Positions 1-6,733 of a stretch of 8,748 bases of DNA are shown piece after piece (within the stretch, counting starts at the first letter, position 1; the number at the start of each line of letters is the position of its first letter). The position numbers and the translations under genes are program-made. Under the pieces are notes generated by a model, which was not told the origin of the DNA, made no database searches, and was given only the letters and a program-made list of their open reading frames with translations. The DNA comes from Candidatus Zipacnadia bacterium (GTDB lineage Bacteria; Armatimonadota; UBA5377; JALGUK01), in the NCBI GenBank assembly GCA_029820875.1, contig JALGUK010000074.1:1-8748 (forward strand), read 5' to 3'.

Positions 1-248
1 GTTGTGGGCCTGACCCGGTATATCTGTCCGTGGGCACGCGCGACAAGCCTGTTGAGGTATTCCAACACCTCCGGGCGTTCGCCCTGAACGCGGGCACGGG
101 CAAGGTGCGATGAGGTCAGACGGTAGAGGTGGCCGAGTTCGTCCAGCTCTTTTTGCGAAAGCGACTGTAGGCCGCGCGTCTCGACCTGAGTCAGAATTTC
201 TGCGAGCCGCCGCCAGGCTGTGACCTTGTCGGAGACAAAGTTTTGCAT
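1..248 (-). CDS. SpoIIM/DUF95-family membrane protein, N-terminal fragment
   Basis: This partial gene reads in from the left edge and gives about 82 residues starting MQNFVSDKVTAWRRLAEIL. The segment holds the soluble N-terminal signature of the stage II sporulation protein M (DUF95) family: F-V-x6-W-x-R-L near the start, then GLQSLSQKELDELGHLYR, then LAxAR and YLNRLVARAHGQIYR. In the family this region precedes several membrane helices, which here lie outside the window. The start at 248 is supported by AGGA (257-260) eight bases upstream of the ATG. The gene diverges from an RDD-family gene 50 bp away. In many bacteria DUF95 and RDD proteins sit together, often with MoxR-type ATPase and DUF58 genes, so more of such a cluster may lie to the left. 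The biochemical role of non-sporulation DUF95 proteins is not established, and sporulation should not be inferred. Confidence 0.85.
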   Translation of the reverse strand, partial: MQNFVSDKVTAWRRLAEILTQVETRGLQSLSQKELDELGHLYRLTSSHLARARVQGERPEVLEYLNRLVARAHGQIYRVRPT

Positions 249-298
249 GTGCTATGTCCTGTCACATTGGCATGTCGGTGAAGGGGCAAGTTTGAGCT
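249..298. promoter_or_regulatory. Divergent intergenic region between SpoIIM-like and RDD genes
   Basis: Only 50 bp separate the two divergent start codons. Each side carries a ribosome-binding candidate: AGGA at 257-260 for the minus-strand gene, and AAGGGG at 281-286 for the plus-strand gene, 12 bases from its ATG, which is long. I cannot pick out convincing -35/-10 boxes for either direction. If both genes start here, their promoters must overlap each other or extend into the opposite coding region, so shared regulation is likely by inference only. Confidence 0.45.
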
Positions 299-1093
299 AT
301 GGATGAACATGTACTGATCGAGACACCGGAACACATCGAACTACGCTTTGAACTCGCGGGCCTGGGCACGCGGTTTGTTGCCGTGCTGATTGACCATTTG
401 CTACAGGTATCGGTCATAGTCCTGGTCGGCCTCACTCTGTCCGTAACTGCATTAGGACAAGACTTCGCCCCTCGCTTCAAGCAAGGCATTATCTGGGCGA
501 TTGCCGTAGCTGTCATTCTCATTTTCATCGCCCTGTGGGGGTATTTCGCCATCTTCGAGGCAGCCTGGAACGGCCAGACGCCGGGTAAACGCGCCACTGG
601 AATTCGGGTCGTCCGTGATGATGGGACACCCATCGCATTTATTGATGCAATGATTCGCAACCTGGTCCGCATCGTCGACTTTCTCCCTGGGTATTATACC
701 ATTGGAATCATCGCGCTCTTTATAAGTCCTCAGAATAAGCGGTTAGGTGATTACGCCGCTGGCACCATCGTCATCAAGGAGCGGACTGCCCCTATTCCCG
801 AAATGCCGCAGCCTGACGGTCAGACCAGCAATGAAGACCTCTCGCCGGGCAACCCACAGCTTATTGCGATGCTGCGAAATGTCGCCGGCCGCCTGACTCC
901 GCAGGAGCTTCAGATGGCCCAGCGTTACCTCGAGCGCCGCTCGGAACTCGACCCGCAAGCCCGCACAGAGCTTGCCCGCAAGATCGCCTTGCCGCTTATC
1001 CAGAAGTTGTCACTCGAGGGCCTCTCCGCAAGCTACGACGAAGTTCTTGAAGCTATTGCCCGAATCAGTGTTGAGCGCCGGTCTGCCCTGTGA
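299..1093 (+). CDS. RDD-family integral membrane protein with cytosolic C-terminal extension
   Basis: This 264-residue protein has the RDD family layout. An N-terminal lead-in (ETPEHIELRFELAGLGTRF) ends in the conserved Arg25, with Asp32 in the first helix (about 27-50). A second helix spans about 63-85. It is followed by NGQTPGKRATGIRVV (91-105), a third hydrophobic stretch at about 127-145, and the closing QNKRLGDYAAGTIVI motif with Asp151. About 100 hydrophilic residues follow, with a proline-rich linker and a predicted helical tail, which is longer than the minimal RDD domain. The function of most RDD proteins is unknown; a few have been linked to ion transport, which cannot be claimed here. 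The only in-frame ATG near the N-terminus is used. Pairing with the divergent DUF95 gene supports the assignment. Its TGA stop (1091-1093) abuts the stop of convergent comEC with no intervening base, so any transcription terminator must lie inside comEC or be absent. Confidence 0.9.
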   Translation: MDEHVLIETPEHIELRFELAGLGTRFVAVLIDHLLQVSVIVLVGLTLSVTALGQDFAPRFKQGIIWAIAVAVILIFIALWGYFAIFEAAWNGQTPGKRATGIRVVRDDGTPIAFIDAMIRNLVRIVDFLPGYYTIGIIALFISPQNKRLGDYAAGTIVIKERTAPIPEMPQPDGQTSNEDLSPGNPQLIAMLRNVAGRLTPQELQMAQRYLERRSELDPQARTELARKIALPLIQKLSLEGLSASYDEVLEAIARISVERRSAL

Positions 1094-3574
1094 CTACGCC
1101 CTATTCCGAAAGCAACGCACGTGATAGCTGGTCCCGTCACTCAATACGGTTACGGCACCGTCCCTATCAGTACGGTACACGCGACAGCCGATGGCGGAAA
1201 ATCGGTCAAGAACGACGTGGTCTGGAGGCCCCTTCGGCCCGTTATCGCCACAAGTTATGACAACGATCTGCGGGCGGACGGCGTTAAGAAACGCGGGAGA
1301 GGACGATGTATCGTTCCCATGGTGCGGAGCCTTCAGAACGGTGCTGCGCAGCGGTTTGCCGCTGCCGACAAGCATTCGCTCGGCTTCCTCCTCGATATCG
1401 GCGGTCAGGAGAGCACTAAATGTCCCGTAAGTAATCTTGGTGACCACACAGTTGTTGTTCACGTCCTCTGCAGTACCGTGTACCAAACTCCGTGGCGGCC
1501 ACAGCACCTCAAGAACGGCCCCGCGACCTAAGTTGAGCCGCTGTCCGACATGCGCTCTACGAGTTGCGATCGAGCGATTAGCCGCTATTGCAAGCATCTC
1601 CGAGTATTCGGGCACGTCAGAGGGAATCTGCGGGTCAAGCAGCAGCCCTACCCTCATCTCGCCCAGCACGCTGGGTAGTCCGCCGACATGGTCCCTATGC
1701 GGGTGGGTAAGAATCACACTATCCAGGCGCGTTATTCCATTGAGAAGTAGGTATGGAAGCACCACGCGCTCTCCTTGGTTGGCGCCTGTTCCGCCCTTGT
1801 AAGCGGCGCCTCCGCCGTCAATCAGAACGTTGCGCCCAGTCGGAGAACGCACAAGGATAGAATCGCCGTTGCCTACATCAAGAAACGTGATGCGCAACGG
1901 CAAAGGACGGGAGCGGTACGCAGCAGTTACGGCAAACAGGGCCACCACAACACATGCAACTGTTATTGCCCATTCCCTGGTGAACCAATCTCGCCAAGAC
2001 GGTCGCAAGGCTGCATCACCCGCCGCCCGTTTGGTCGGTGAAGCATTCCCATCTCTCTTCGCCCAGACACCAGACCTCAAAACAGCTACGCCACCCAATA
2101 GAATAACATAGTAGGCTACAACTTGGCCACCCGACAACGAGATCGAAGTCTGATATGCCCATGGTCGAGAGGCGAACCAATACGAGGATGACAGGAGAAT
2201 ATCAATCAGTTGATGGTTGATCCAATTCACTCCGACAGCTAACCAGACGAAAGGCCCGGCCGCCAGAGGCGACACAACGCTTGAGATGAAGCCAAGTACT
2301 GTCAGCACCGCCGCTGTCGGGAGAGCAATCGCATTCGCAGGAAGTTGCACGAGCGAAAGGGAGTGAAAGTGATACGCCAGAATCGGAGCAACCATAAGCC
2401 CTGCGCCAAGTGTGCTCCAGAGCCCCACAAGAATCCAGTGAGGACCTGGGCGTCCACGGGGAGTACGTGGAATGAAGTAGATTACACCGAAGGTGGCGGC
2501 AAAGCTGAGCTGCGCGCCGATGGAGAATAACCTGTTCGTGTTCGCGATTAAAAGCACCAGAGCGGCTACTGCGAGCGATGTATAAGCATCGTATTCGAGA
2601 GCAAGAACCCCAGCGGTCACGCAGACGGCGGCCATCACAGCCGCCCGCAATACGGACGGCTCCCACCCCGCCATCAGCGTGTAAACAAACAGCGGCACTG
2701 CCATCACTAACACCGCAGGATGAGCTGCGGGGTACCGCATCATTTTCCGCAAGGCTAAGAAAAGGCCGACAAGAGCTGTCACCTGCGCGCCGGAAACTAC
2801 GAGGATATGGATGGTCCCCGCCCTCCGAAAAGTCTCCTCAATTGACTCAGGCAGGGGCGCGACAGCAATCCCATAGATGATGCTCATCAGAAGCTGTGTA
2901 TGGAGGGTCGCGTTATCGCCCGGCATGGTCGCGCGAATCGCATTGCTAATCAACTCCCGCGCCCGATTCGCCCAGCCCGTAGCGGTATAACCCTCGCGAA
3001 TGACTCGAGGCGGTCGAAACGCAAATGCTCGTGCGCTGATACCGGCACGCTGCAAATAACGGCCATAGTCAAACTCTCCAGGGTTCGACGCGCTCGGCAG
3101 GTCCACAATTCGTGCGCGGAAAGACACCAATGCTCCATGACCCGCATCCATTGGACCGGGGCCGGAGACCAGCAACAACCCGCGAGCAGGGATGTAAGTC
3201 GCTTGTGCTCCCGCACATCCGAGCACACGGACAACCCCACGCCAACGGTTATCCTGGGAGACCGAGCGCTGCTGCATGACTGCCAGAACCGACACAGAGC
3301 GCCCGGCCCGGATGCCAATATCGTTGGGCGGACGAGTCTGTCGCGCAATGTGCCAGGCGCCGCCAGCAGAGCACATTGCAAGGCAGAGGAAGAGAGTCGT
3401 TGCGGGTGCCCGCCACCGGCTCTTGTGACGTCCGCACCAGCTCAGGGTGATACCAAGTGCGACAAAGGCGGCCGAGGAGAGCATCAGGCTGATAATAGGA
3501 GGGCGCGCCCAGTCAGCTATAGCTATCCCGAGGGCGAACGACACTGTGAGGATAACCAGCAGGCCTTGTGTCAT
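1094..3574 (-). CDS. comEC: ComEC/Rec2-family DNA internalization channel
   Basis: This 826-residue protein has the complete three-part ComEC architecture. An N-terminal pair of membrane helices and a DUF4131-like periplasmic region cover about 1-195, including SNPGEFDYGRYLQRAGI. The multi-helix Competence domain covers about 220-510, with HILVVSGAQV (256-265) and WEPSVLRAAVMA (304-315). A final helix (about 535-552) leads to a C-terminal metallo-beta-lactamase-like domain. That domain carries ITFLDVGNGDSILVR, THPHRDHVGG (His624, His626, Asp628, His629), LLTADIEEE (Asp726) and KAPHHGNDTSSS (His751, His752), so the metal-binding set looks intact. In known systems ComEC carries single-stranded DNA across the inner membrane during natural transformation; the lactamase-like domain is proposed to degrade the other strand. 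Usually the family has SGLHV where this protein has SGAQV. The start is fixed by an in-frame TGA at 3581-3583. A GAGGGG element (3577-3582) lies only two bases from the ATG, which is very close. No other competence gene is in the window. Confidence 0.96.
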   Translation of the reverse strand: MTQGLLVILTVSFALGIAIADWARPPIISLMLSSAAFVALGITLSWCGRHKSRWRAPATTLFLCLAMCSAGGAWHIARQTRPPNDIGIRAGRSVSVLAVMQQRSVSQDNRWRGVVRVLGCAGAQATYIPARGLLLVSGPGPMDAGHGALVSFRARIVDLPSASNPGEFDYGRYLQRAGISARAFAFRPPRVIREGYTATGWANRARELISNAIRATMPGDNATLHTQLLMSIIYGIAVAPLPESIEETFRRAGTIHILVVSGAQVTALVGLFLALRKMMRYPAAHPAVLVMAVPLFVYTLMAGWEPSVLRAAVMAAVCVTAGVLALEYDAYTSLAVAALVLLIANTNRLFSIGAQLSFAATFGVIYFIPRTPRGRPGPHWILVGLWSTLGAGLMVAPILAYHFHSLSLVQLPANAIALPTAAVLTVLGFISSVVSPLAAGPFVWLAVGVNWINHQLIDILLSSSYWFASRPWAYQTSISLSGGQVVAYYVILLGGVAVLRSGVWAKRDGNASPTKRAAGDAALRPSWRDWFTREWAITVACVVVALFAVTAAYRSRPLPLRITFLDVGNGDSILVRSPTGRNVLIDGGGAAYKGGTGANQGERVVLPYLLLNGITRLDSVILTHPHRDHVGGLPSVLGEMRVGLLLDPQIPSDVPEYSEMLAIAANRSIATRRAHVGQRLNLGRGAVLEVLWPPRSLVHGTAEDVNNNCVVTKITYGTFSALLTADIEEEAERMLVGSGKPLRSTVLKAPHHGNDTSSSPAFLNAVRPQIVVITCGDNGPKGPPDHVVLDRFSAIGCRVYRTDRDGAVTVLSDGTSYHVRCFRNRA

Positions 3575-3626
3575 GGCCCCTCACCGACGGTCGGCTTTCG
3601 GCGACAATGTTGCTTGCATCCGGTGT

Positions 3627-4697
3627 TCAAAGGTGCTGAGCAATGGCCTCAGCCATTTCGCGCGTACCGACTGCGGTCGGATCATCGCGCTCAGGTTTCA
3701 TGTCATAAGTTACGCACTTACCCTCGGCGATGACCTGCGCTACAGCATTCTCGAGGCGGTCCGCCGCCTCGTTCTCCCCAATATGCCTGAGCATGAGCAT
3801 ACCCGAGAGTATGAAAGCTGTCGGGTTTACCTTGTTTTGCCCCTTGTACTTTGGCGCGCTGCCGTGAGTAGGCTCAAACACCGCCGCTTCCTCACCGATG
3901 TTCGCGCCCGGGGTGACTCCTAGGCCCCCTACAAGGCCCGCACACAGATCCGAGATGATGTCTCCATAAAGATTCGGCAGCACAAGAACATCGTACAGCT
4001 CAGGCTTTTGCACAAGCTGCATACACATGTTGTCCACAAGGCGCTCATTGTATTCGATGTCCGGATATTGTTCTGCAACCTCTTGTGCCACGCGAAAGAA
4101 AAGACCGTCGGTGAACTTCATGATGTTGGCCTTGCTGACGGCGGTCACAAGCCGTCTTCCGTAGGTACGCGCATATTCGAACGCAAACTGCGCAATCCGG
4201 CGGCTGGCGCTGTCACTGATGGGCTTGATGCTGATGGCGGAATCCTCACGGATTTTTCCGTCACTCATCGCCACTATATGGCGGGCCTCGTCGGTACCGA
4301 TGTCAAACTCGATGCCAGCGTAGAGATCCTCTGTATTCTCGCGCACGATCACAATGTCAATATTATCATACCGCGAGCGCACGCCAGGATAGCTCTTGCA
4401 TGGGCGCACACAGGCGTAAAGGCTCAACACCTGCCTAAGAGCCACGTTGACTGAACGGAAGCCGCTTCCTATCGGGGTCGTTATCGGCCCCTTCAGCGCG
4501 ACCCTGTTTCGGCGAATGGACTCAAGCACATGCTTGGGCAGGGGGGTACCGTACTTGTCAACGACATCGGCACCGGCGTCATGAACTTCCCATTCGATGT
4601 CGGCACCTGTAGCCTCGATGACCTTTCGGCCAGCATCCACAATTTCCGGACCGACACCATCGCCCGGAATGAGGGTTATAGTTCGCGCCAATCTCAT
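3627..4697 (-). CDS. Isocitrate dehydrogenase (isocitrate/isopropylmalate dehydrogenase family)
   Basis: This 356-residue beta-decarboxylating dehydrogenase probably oxidises isocitrate to 2-oxoglutarate in the TCA cycle. [14 protein letters not shown] opens the fold. [12 protein letters not shown] carries Ser82 and Asn84, the positions that mark isocitrate rather than isopropylmalate enzymes. [10 protein letters not shown] (119-128) is the usual isocitrate-type motif. Lys189, Asp222, Asp246 and Asp250 are the expected catalytic and metal residues. The cofactor loop [15 protein letters not shown] has Lys283, Tyr284 and Val290, matching NADP-type E. coli Icd rather than the Asp-Ile of NAD-dependent enzymes. 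The overall length and C-terminus resemble the short NAD-type group, so the cofactor is uncertain. An upstream in-frame ATG (4763) would add 22 residues unlike the family. I chose 4697 because AGAGGA lies just upstream (about 4700-4705) and [14 protein letters not shown] is the usual beginning. It precedes comEC by 52 bp; a functional link is not apparent. Confidence 0.93.
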   Translation of the reverse strand: MRLARTITLIPGDGVGPEIVDAGRKVIEATGADIEWEVHDAGADVVDKYGTPLPKHVLESIRRNRVALKGPITTPIGSGFRSVNVALRQVLSLYACVRPCKSYPGVRSRYDNIDIVIVRENTEDLYAGIEFDIGTDEARHIVAMSDGKIREDSAISIKPISDSASRRIAQFAFEYARTYGRRLVTAVSKANIMKFTDGLFFRVAQEVAEQYPDIEYNERLVDNMCMQLVQKPELYDVLVLPNLYGDIISDLCAGLVGGLGVTPGANIGEEAAVFEPTHGSAPKYKGQNKVNPTAFILSGMLMLRHIGENEAADRLENAVAQVIAEGKCVTYDMKPERDDPTAVGTREMAEAIAQHL

Positions 4698-4882
4698 CGT
4701 CCTCTCAATTTGCGTGAGTAAAAGGCAATGCAGTCGCATCGAATCCGTCGCCGCCAACCACACAGCTTGCGAGGGGTTTCTCTGCCGCGCAGCGAGGGTC
4801 CTCCGCGAGGGGATACAATACCAACCGCCGCCAGCACCCTATGCGCCGGAGCTGTCGCACTAAGAGCACGAGCGTTCAAGCG
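4698..4882. other. 185-bp intergenic region with two GCG-triloop inverted repeats and GCGAGGG repeats
   Basis: This is the longest spacer in the minus-strand run, between the repeat-domain lipoprotein gene and isocitrate dehydrogenase, so it could hold the latter's promoter and leader. Two short perfect inverted repeats lie close together. CTGC-CGC-GCAG is at 4782-4792 and CCTC-CGC-GAGG is at 4800-4810; on the minus strand both would be 4-bp stems with a GCG loop. GCGAGGG occurs three times, beginning at 4769, 4792 and 4805. No U-rich tract follows, so neither is a convincing intrinsic terminator. I could not identify a clear -35/-10 pair. A short minus-strand reading frame here has no recognisable features and is not annotated. 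Confidence 0.4.
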
Positions 4883-5974
4883 CTATTGGCTCGGAGGCTC
4901 CTCGGGAGCGTCCGGTGGAAGCGGTGGTTCCACAGGCCCAGGAGGCGGCGGCCAGCCAGGCATCGGCCTCAAAGCCACATTCAGCGTCAGAGTCTCATCA
5001 GGCTTTATTGTAATCGGCTTCCACAAAGGGTCAAAACCCTCTGCAAACACGCTCAATGTCATATAACCGGACGGAACATTCAGGTGATAATTCCCCTGGG
5101 AATCGGTAAGCGTCGCGAAGCTGTACCAACCGAACCACGGCTCAACCGGCCCGGCGTCAGGACCACGCCCGGGAATGGGCAGGTCCGGTGGGACGTTCGG
5201 AACGTACGGCTCTGTTCGTTTGATGGTCACCAGCGCTCCGCCTATGGGCTCCCCGCTTTCGCTGGAGAGCACTTGTCCTTCGATGGTTCCAACGCCGGGG
5301 TCAATCGCCGCACGCAAGTAGAAATTCGCCGTCGCTGTGCCCTTAGGAGTCACAGTCACCCATCGGACTCCCGCTTCCAGGCCCGGAACGACCACACGTA
5401 CCTCATATTCCCCGGGTGGAACGGCCTCGAGCGTATAACTGCCGTCGGCCTTCGTGAATCCTACGATTTTGAGGTCGCTGGGACGCTCGTCCGGCGGTGG
5501 CCAAACGTCAGGAGATACCTCCGTGGTGTCAAGAATCCAGACCTCCGGTATCGTCGCAGTAACCTGCACGCCTTCAATGGGTGTGAGTGCTCCGTCATCT
5601 TCGACCTTGGAGACGGTACCGACGATCTTGCCCCCCACATTCAGGTCTACATTGCCGATATCCGCTCCACCAGTATCGTCGGTCTCGACGGAAATATGCG
5701 CGCCGAGTTCGCCATCGGAAGCGACGACCGAAATGACATGGTCTCCCGGCGGAATACCGGCAATTGTAAAACTGCCGTCCGGCCGCGGATGAACATTAAG
5801 CCGCTGCCCATCGACAACGAGCGCCAATGTTTCAGGGTTATCAGCGCCTGTGACCCTACCCGTCAACCCCGTGGGGGCAACAGATGTTCCTCCACCTGCA
5901 CTTCCACAACCCGAGAGCAAAATAGCTACATATGCCAGAATCGCACCGACTACCACGAGCCGCGTTATGCGCAT
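4883..5974 (-). CDS. Lipoprotein with three carboxypeptidase-regulatory-like repeats and Pro-rich tail
   Basis: From the chosen start the product is 363 residues. It begins with a lipoprotein signal peptide (MRITRLVVVGAILAYVAIL, lipobox L-S-G-C, Cys23), so it should be anchored on the outer face of a membrane. Three beta-sandwich repeats follow at roughly 36-106, 114-228 and 229-335. Each has the carboxypeptidase-regulatory-like pattern: a G-x-V opening strand, a DGSF/DGSY/QGNY turn, and PPG or PSG before a strand pair (DGSFTIAGIPPGDHVISV, DGSYTLEAVPPGEYEVRV, QGNYHLNVPSGYMTLSV). The last 28 residues are proline-rich (RPMPGWPPPPGPVEPPLPP). Such domains usually act in adhesion, carbohydrate contact or structural roles; no catalytic domain is present, so no specific function is claimed. 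An upstream ATG at 6094 would overlap mntP and bury the signal peptide. I rejected it in favour of 5974, which has a strong GGAGGGGG site eight bases upstream. Confidence 0.85.
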   Translation of the reverse strand: MRITRLVVVGAILAYVAILLSGCGSAGGGTSVAPTGLTGRVTGADNPETLALVVDGQRLNVHPRPDGSFTIAGIPPGDHVISVVASDGELGAHISVETDDTGGADIGNVDLNVGGKIVGTVSKVEDDGALTPIEGVQVTATIPEVWILDTTEVSPDVWPPPDERPSDLKIVGFTKADGSYTLEAVPPGEYEVRVVVPGLEAGVRWVTVTPKGTATANFYLRAAIDPGVGTIEGQVLSSESGEPIGGALVTIKRTEPYVPNVPPDLPIPGRGPDAGPVEPWFGWYSFATLTDSQGNYHLNVPSGYMTLSVFAEGFDPLWKPITIKPDETLTLNVALRPMPGWPPPPGPVEPPLPPDAPEEPPSQ

Positions 5975-5982
5975 GGCCGTGT

Positions 5983-5990
5983 CCCCCTCC
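5983..5990 (-). promoter_or_regulatory. Strong ribosome-binding site of the repeat-domain lipoprotein
   Basis: GGAGGGGG on the minus strand sits eight bases before the ATG at 5974. It decides the start: the reading frame is open back to 6094, but only this ATG has both a good site and a signal peptide directly after it. Confidence 0.75.
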
Positions 5991-6066
5991 CGCATAAGCA
6001 TCCTACCATCGTTTGTTTTATACCACACAAGAGCGGCAAACACAAGGCGCACCTGCGTGAGACACA

Positions 6067-6624
6067 TCACATTATGTGCTTGAATAGTATCCAAACACCT
6101 ATCCCAATCAACACAACCCCCCCACCTATTTCCACCCGCTTCCCGAGAAGTTGCCCAAAGCGTACCCCAAGGTGCAGGCCCAGAACCGTCATTCCCGCCG
6201 CGACAAACCCGATTATCACGCTGGGAAGCCAGATGCTCGTATGCAGCATCGCGAGGCTCAGCCCTACACCGAACGCATCTATGCTCGTCGCTGCAGACAA
6301 TACAACCAAGCTGGCGCCGCGTGTAGGATCGGCTGCGCGCAGTTCCTCTCGCTGGCCGCGGGAGTCATAAATCATCTTCCCGCCGATTCCCGCCAGCAAT
6401 GCAAAAGCAATCCAATGGTCCCATCCAGCGATTTGGCGCTGAATAGTAGTTCCCAAACCCCAGCCCACTATCGGCATAATGAACTGGAAAAAACCAAAAT
6501 GGAAAGATAAACGAAACGCCTGCCGGGCGGCAACTTGTTTTAAAACGAAACCCACGCCGACTGCAACGGCAAATGCATCAGCGGCGAGACCTAACGCAAC
6601 AACAATAATGGCGAAAAAGCTCAT
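6067..6624 (-). CDS. mntP: Manganese efflux pump MntP
   Basis: This 185-residue membrane protein matches the MntP (formerly YebN, DUF204) family in length and layout. It has six hydrophobic segments arranged as two related halves. The first half carries LGLAADAFAVAVGVGF with Asp16 and then FHFGFFQFIMPIVGWGLG. The second half carries the matching SAATSIDAFGVGLSLAML with Asp116 and ends GKRVEIGGGVVLIGIGVWIL. GKMIYDS (82-88) closes the third helix. Characterised members export Mn(II) across the cytoplasmic membrane and use the acidic residues in the helices, so both D-A-F motifs being present suggests function. The start at 6624 is well bounded: an in-frame TAG lies four codons upstream (6634-6636). 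The ribosome-binding site is weak, with only a purine-rich CGAAAGA directly before the ATG. I see no obvious yybP-ykoY riboswitch in the 109-bp leader, although many mntP genes have one. Confidence 0.93.
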   Translation of the reverse strand: MSFFAIIVVALGLAADAFAVAVGVGFVLKQVAARQAFRLSFHFGFFQFIMPIVGWGLGTTIQRQIAGWDHWIAFALLAGIGGKMIYDSRGQREELRAADPTRGASLVVLSAATSIDAFGVGLSLAMLHTSIWLPSVIIGFVAAGMTVLGLHLGVRFGQLLGKRVEIGGGVVLIGIGVWILFKHIM

Positions 6625-6733
6625 TCTTTCGTGCTACGGACGATTCGCAAGTCCCCGGAGCGTGCATTTGGCACTGGTTCGTTGCCCTGCTCTTTCGAAA
6701 TCGGGCGAGGCAAACGTCCTTTTGCGACGCTCT

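Noticed and set aside
3575..3626. Inverted repeat CCGAC-G-GTCGG near 3584-3594 as a terminator or operator between isocitrate dehydrogenase and comEC
   Set aside because: A one-base loop cannot form a hairpin and the half-sites are only five bases. There is no U tract and no supporting context.
2900..3733. Plus-strand 277-codon frame opposite the comEC 5' region and the end of isocitrate dehydrogenase
   Set aside because: It overlaps two confident genes, its composition is implausible and it has no recognisable motif.
6067..6094. Overlap between mntP and an N-terminally extended lipoprotein frame starting at 6094
   Set aside because: The extension precedes a canonical lipoprotein signal peptide that has its own strong ribosome-binding site, so the overlap is not real.
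4841..6370. Long open frame (509 codons) on the plus strand opposite the lipoprotein and mntP genes
   Set aside because: It is antisense to two genes with clear signal peptides, domains and ribosome-binding sites. Its translation is Arg/His-rich, without domains, and spans two unrelated genes, as expected for a codon-bias shadow.
6713..6731. Possible intrinsic terminator after the alcohol dehydrogenase (AGCGUC...GACGUU stem on the minus strand)
   Set aside because: The stem is only six pairs with a G-U pair, and just one further U follows it before mixed sequence, so I do not call it a terminator.
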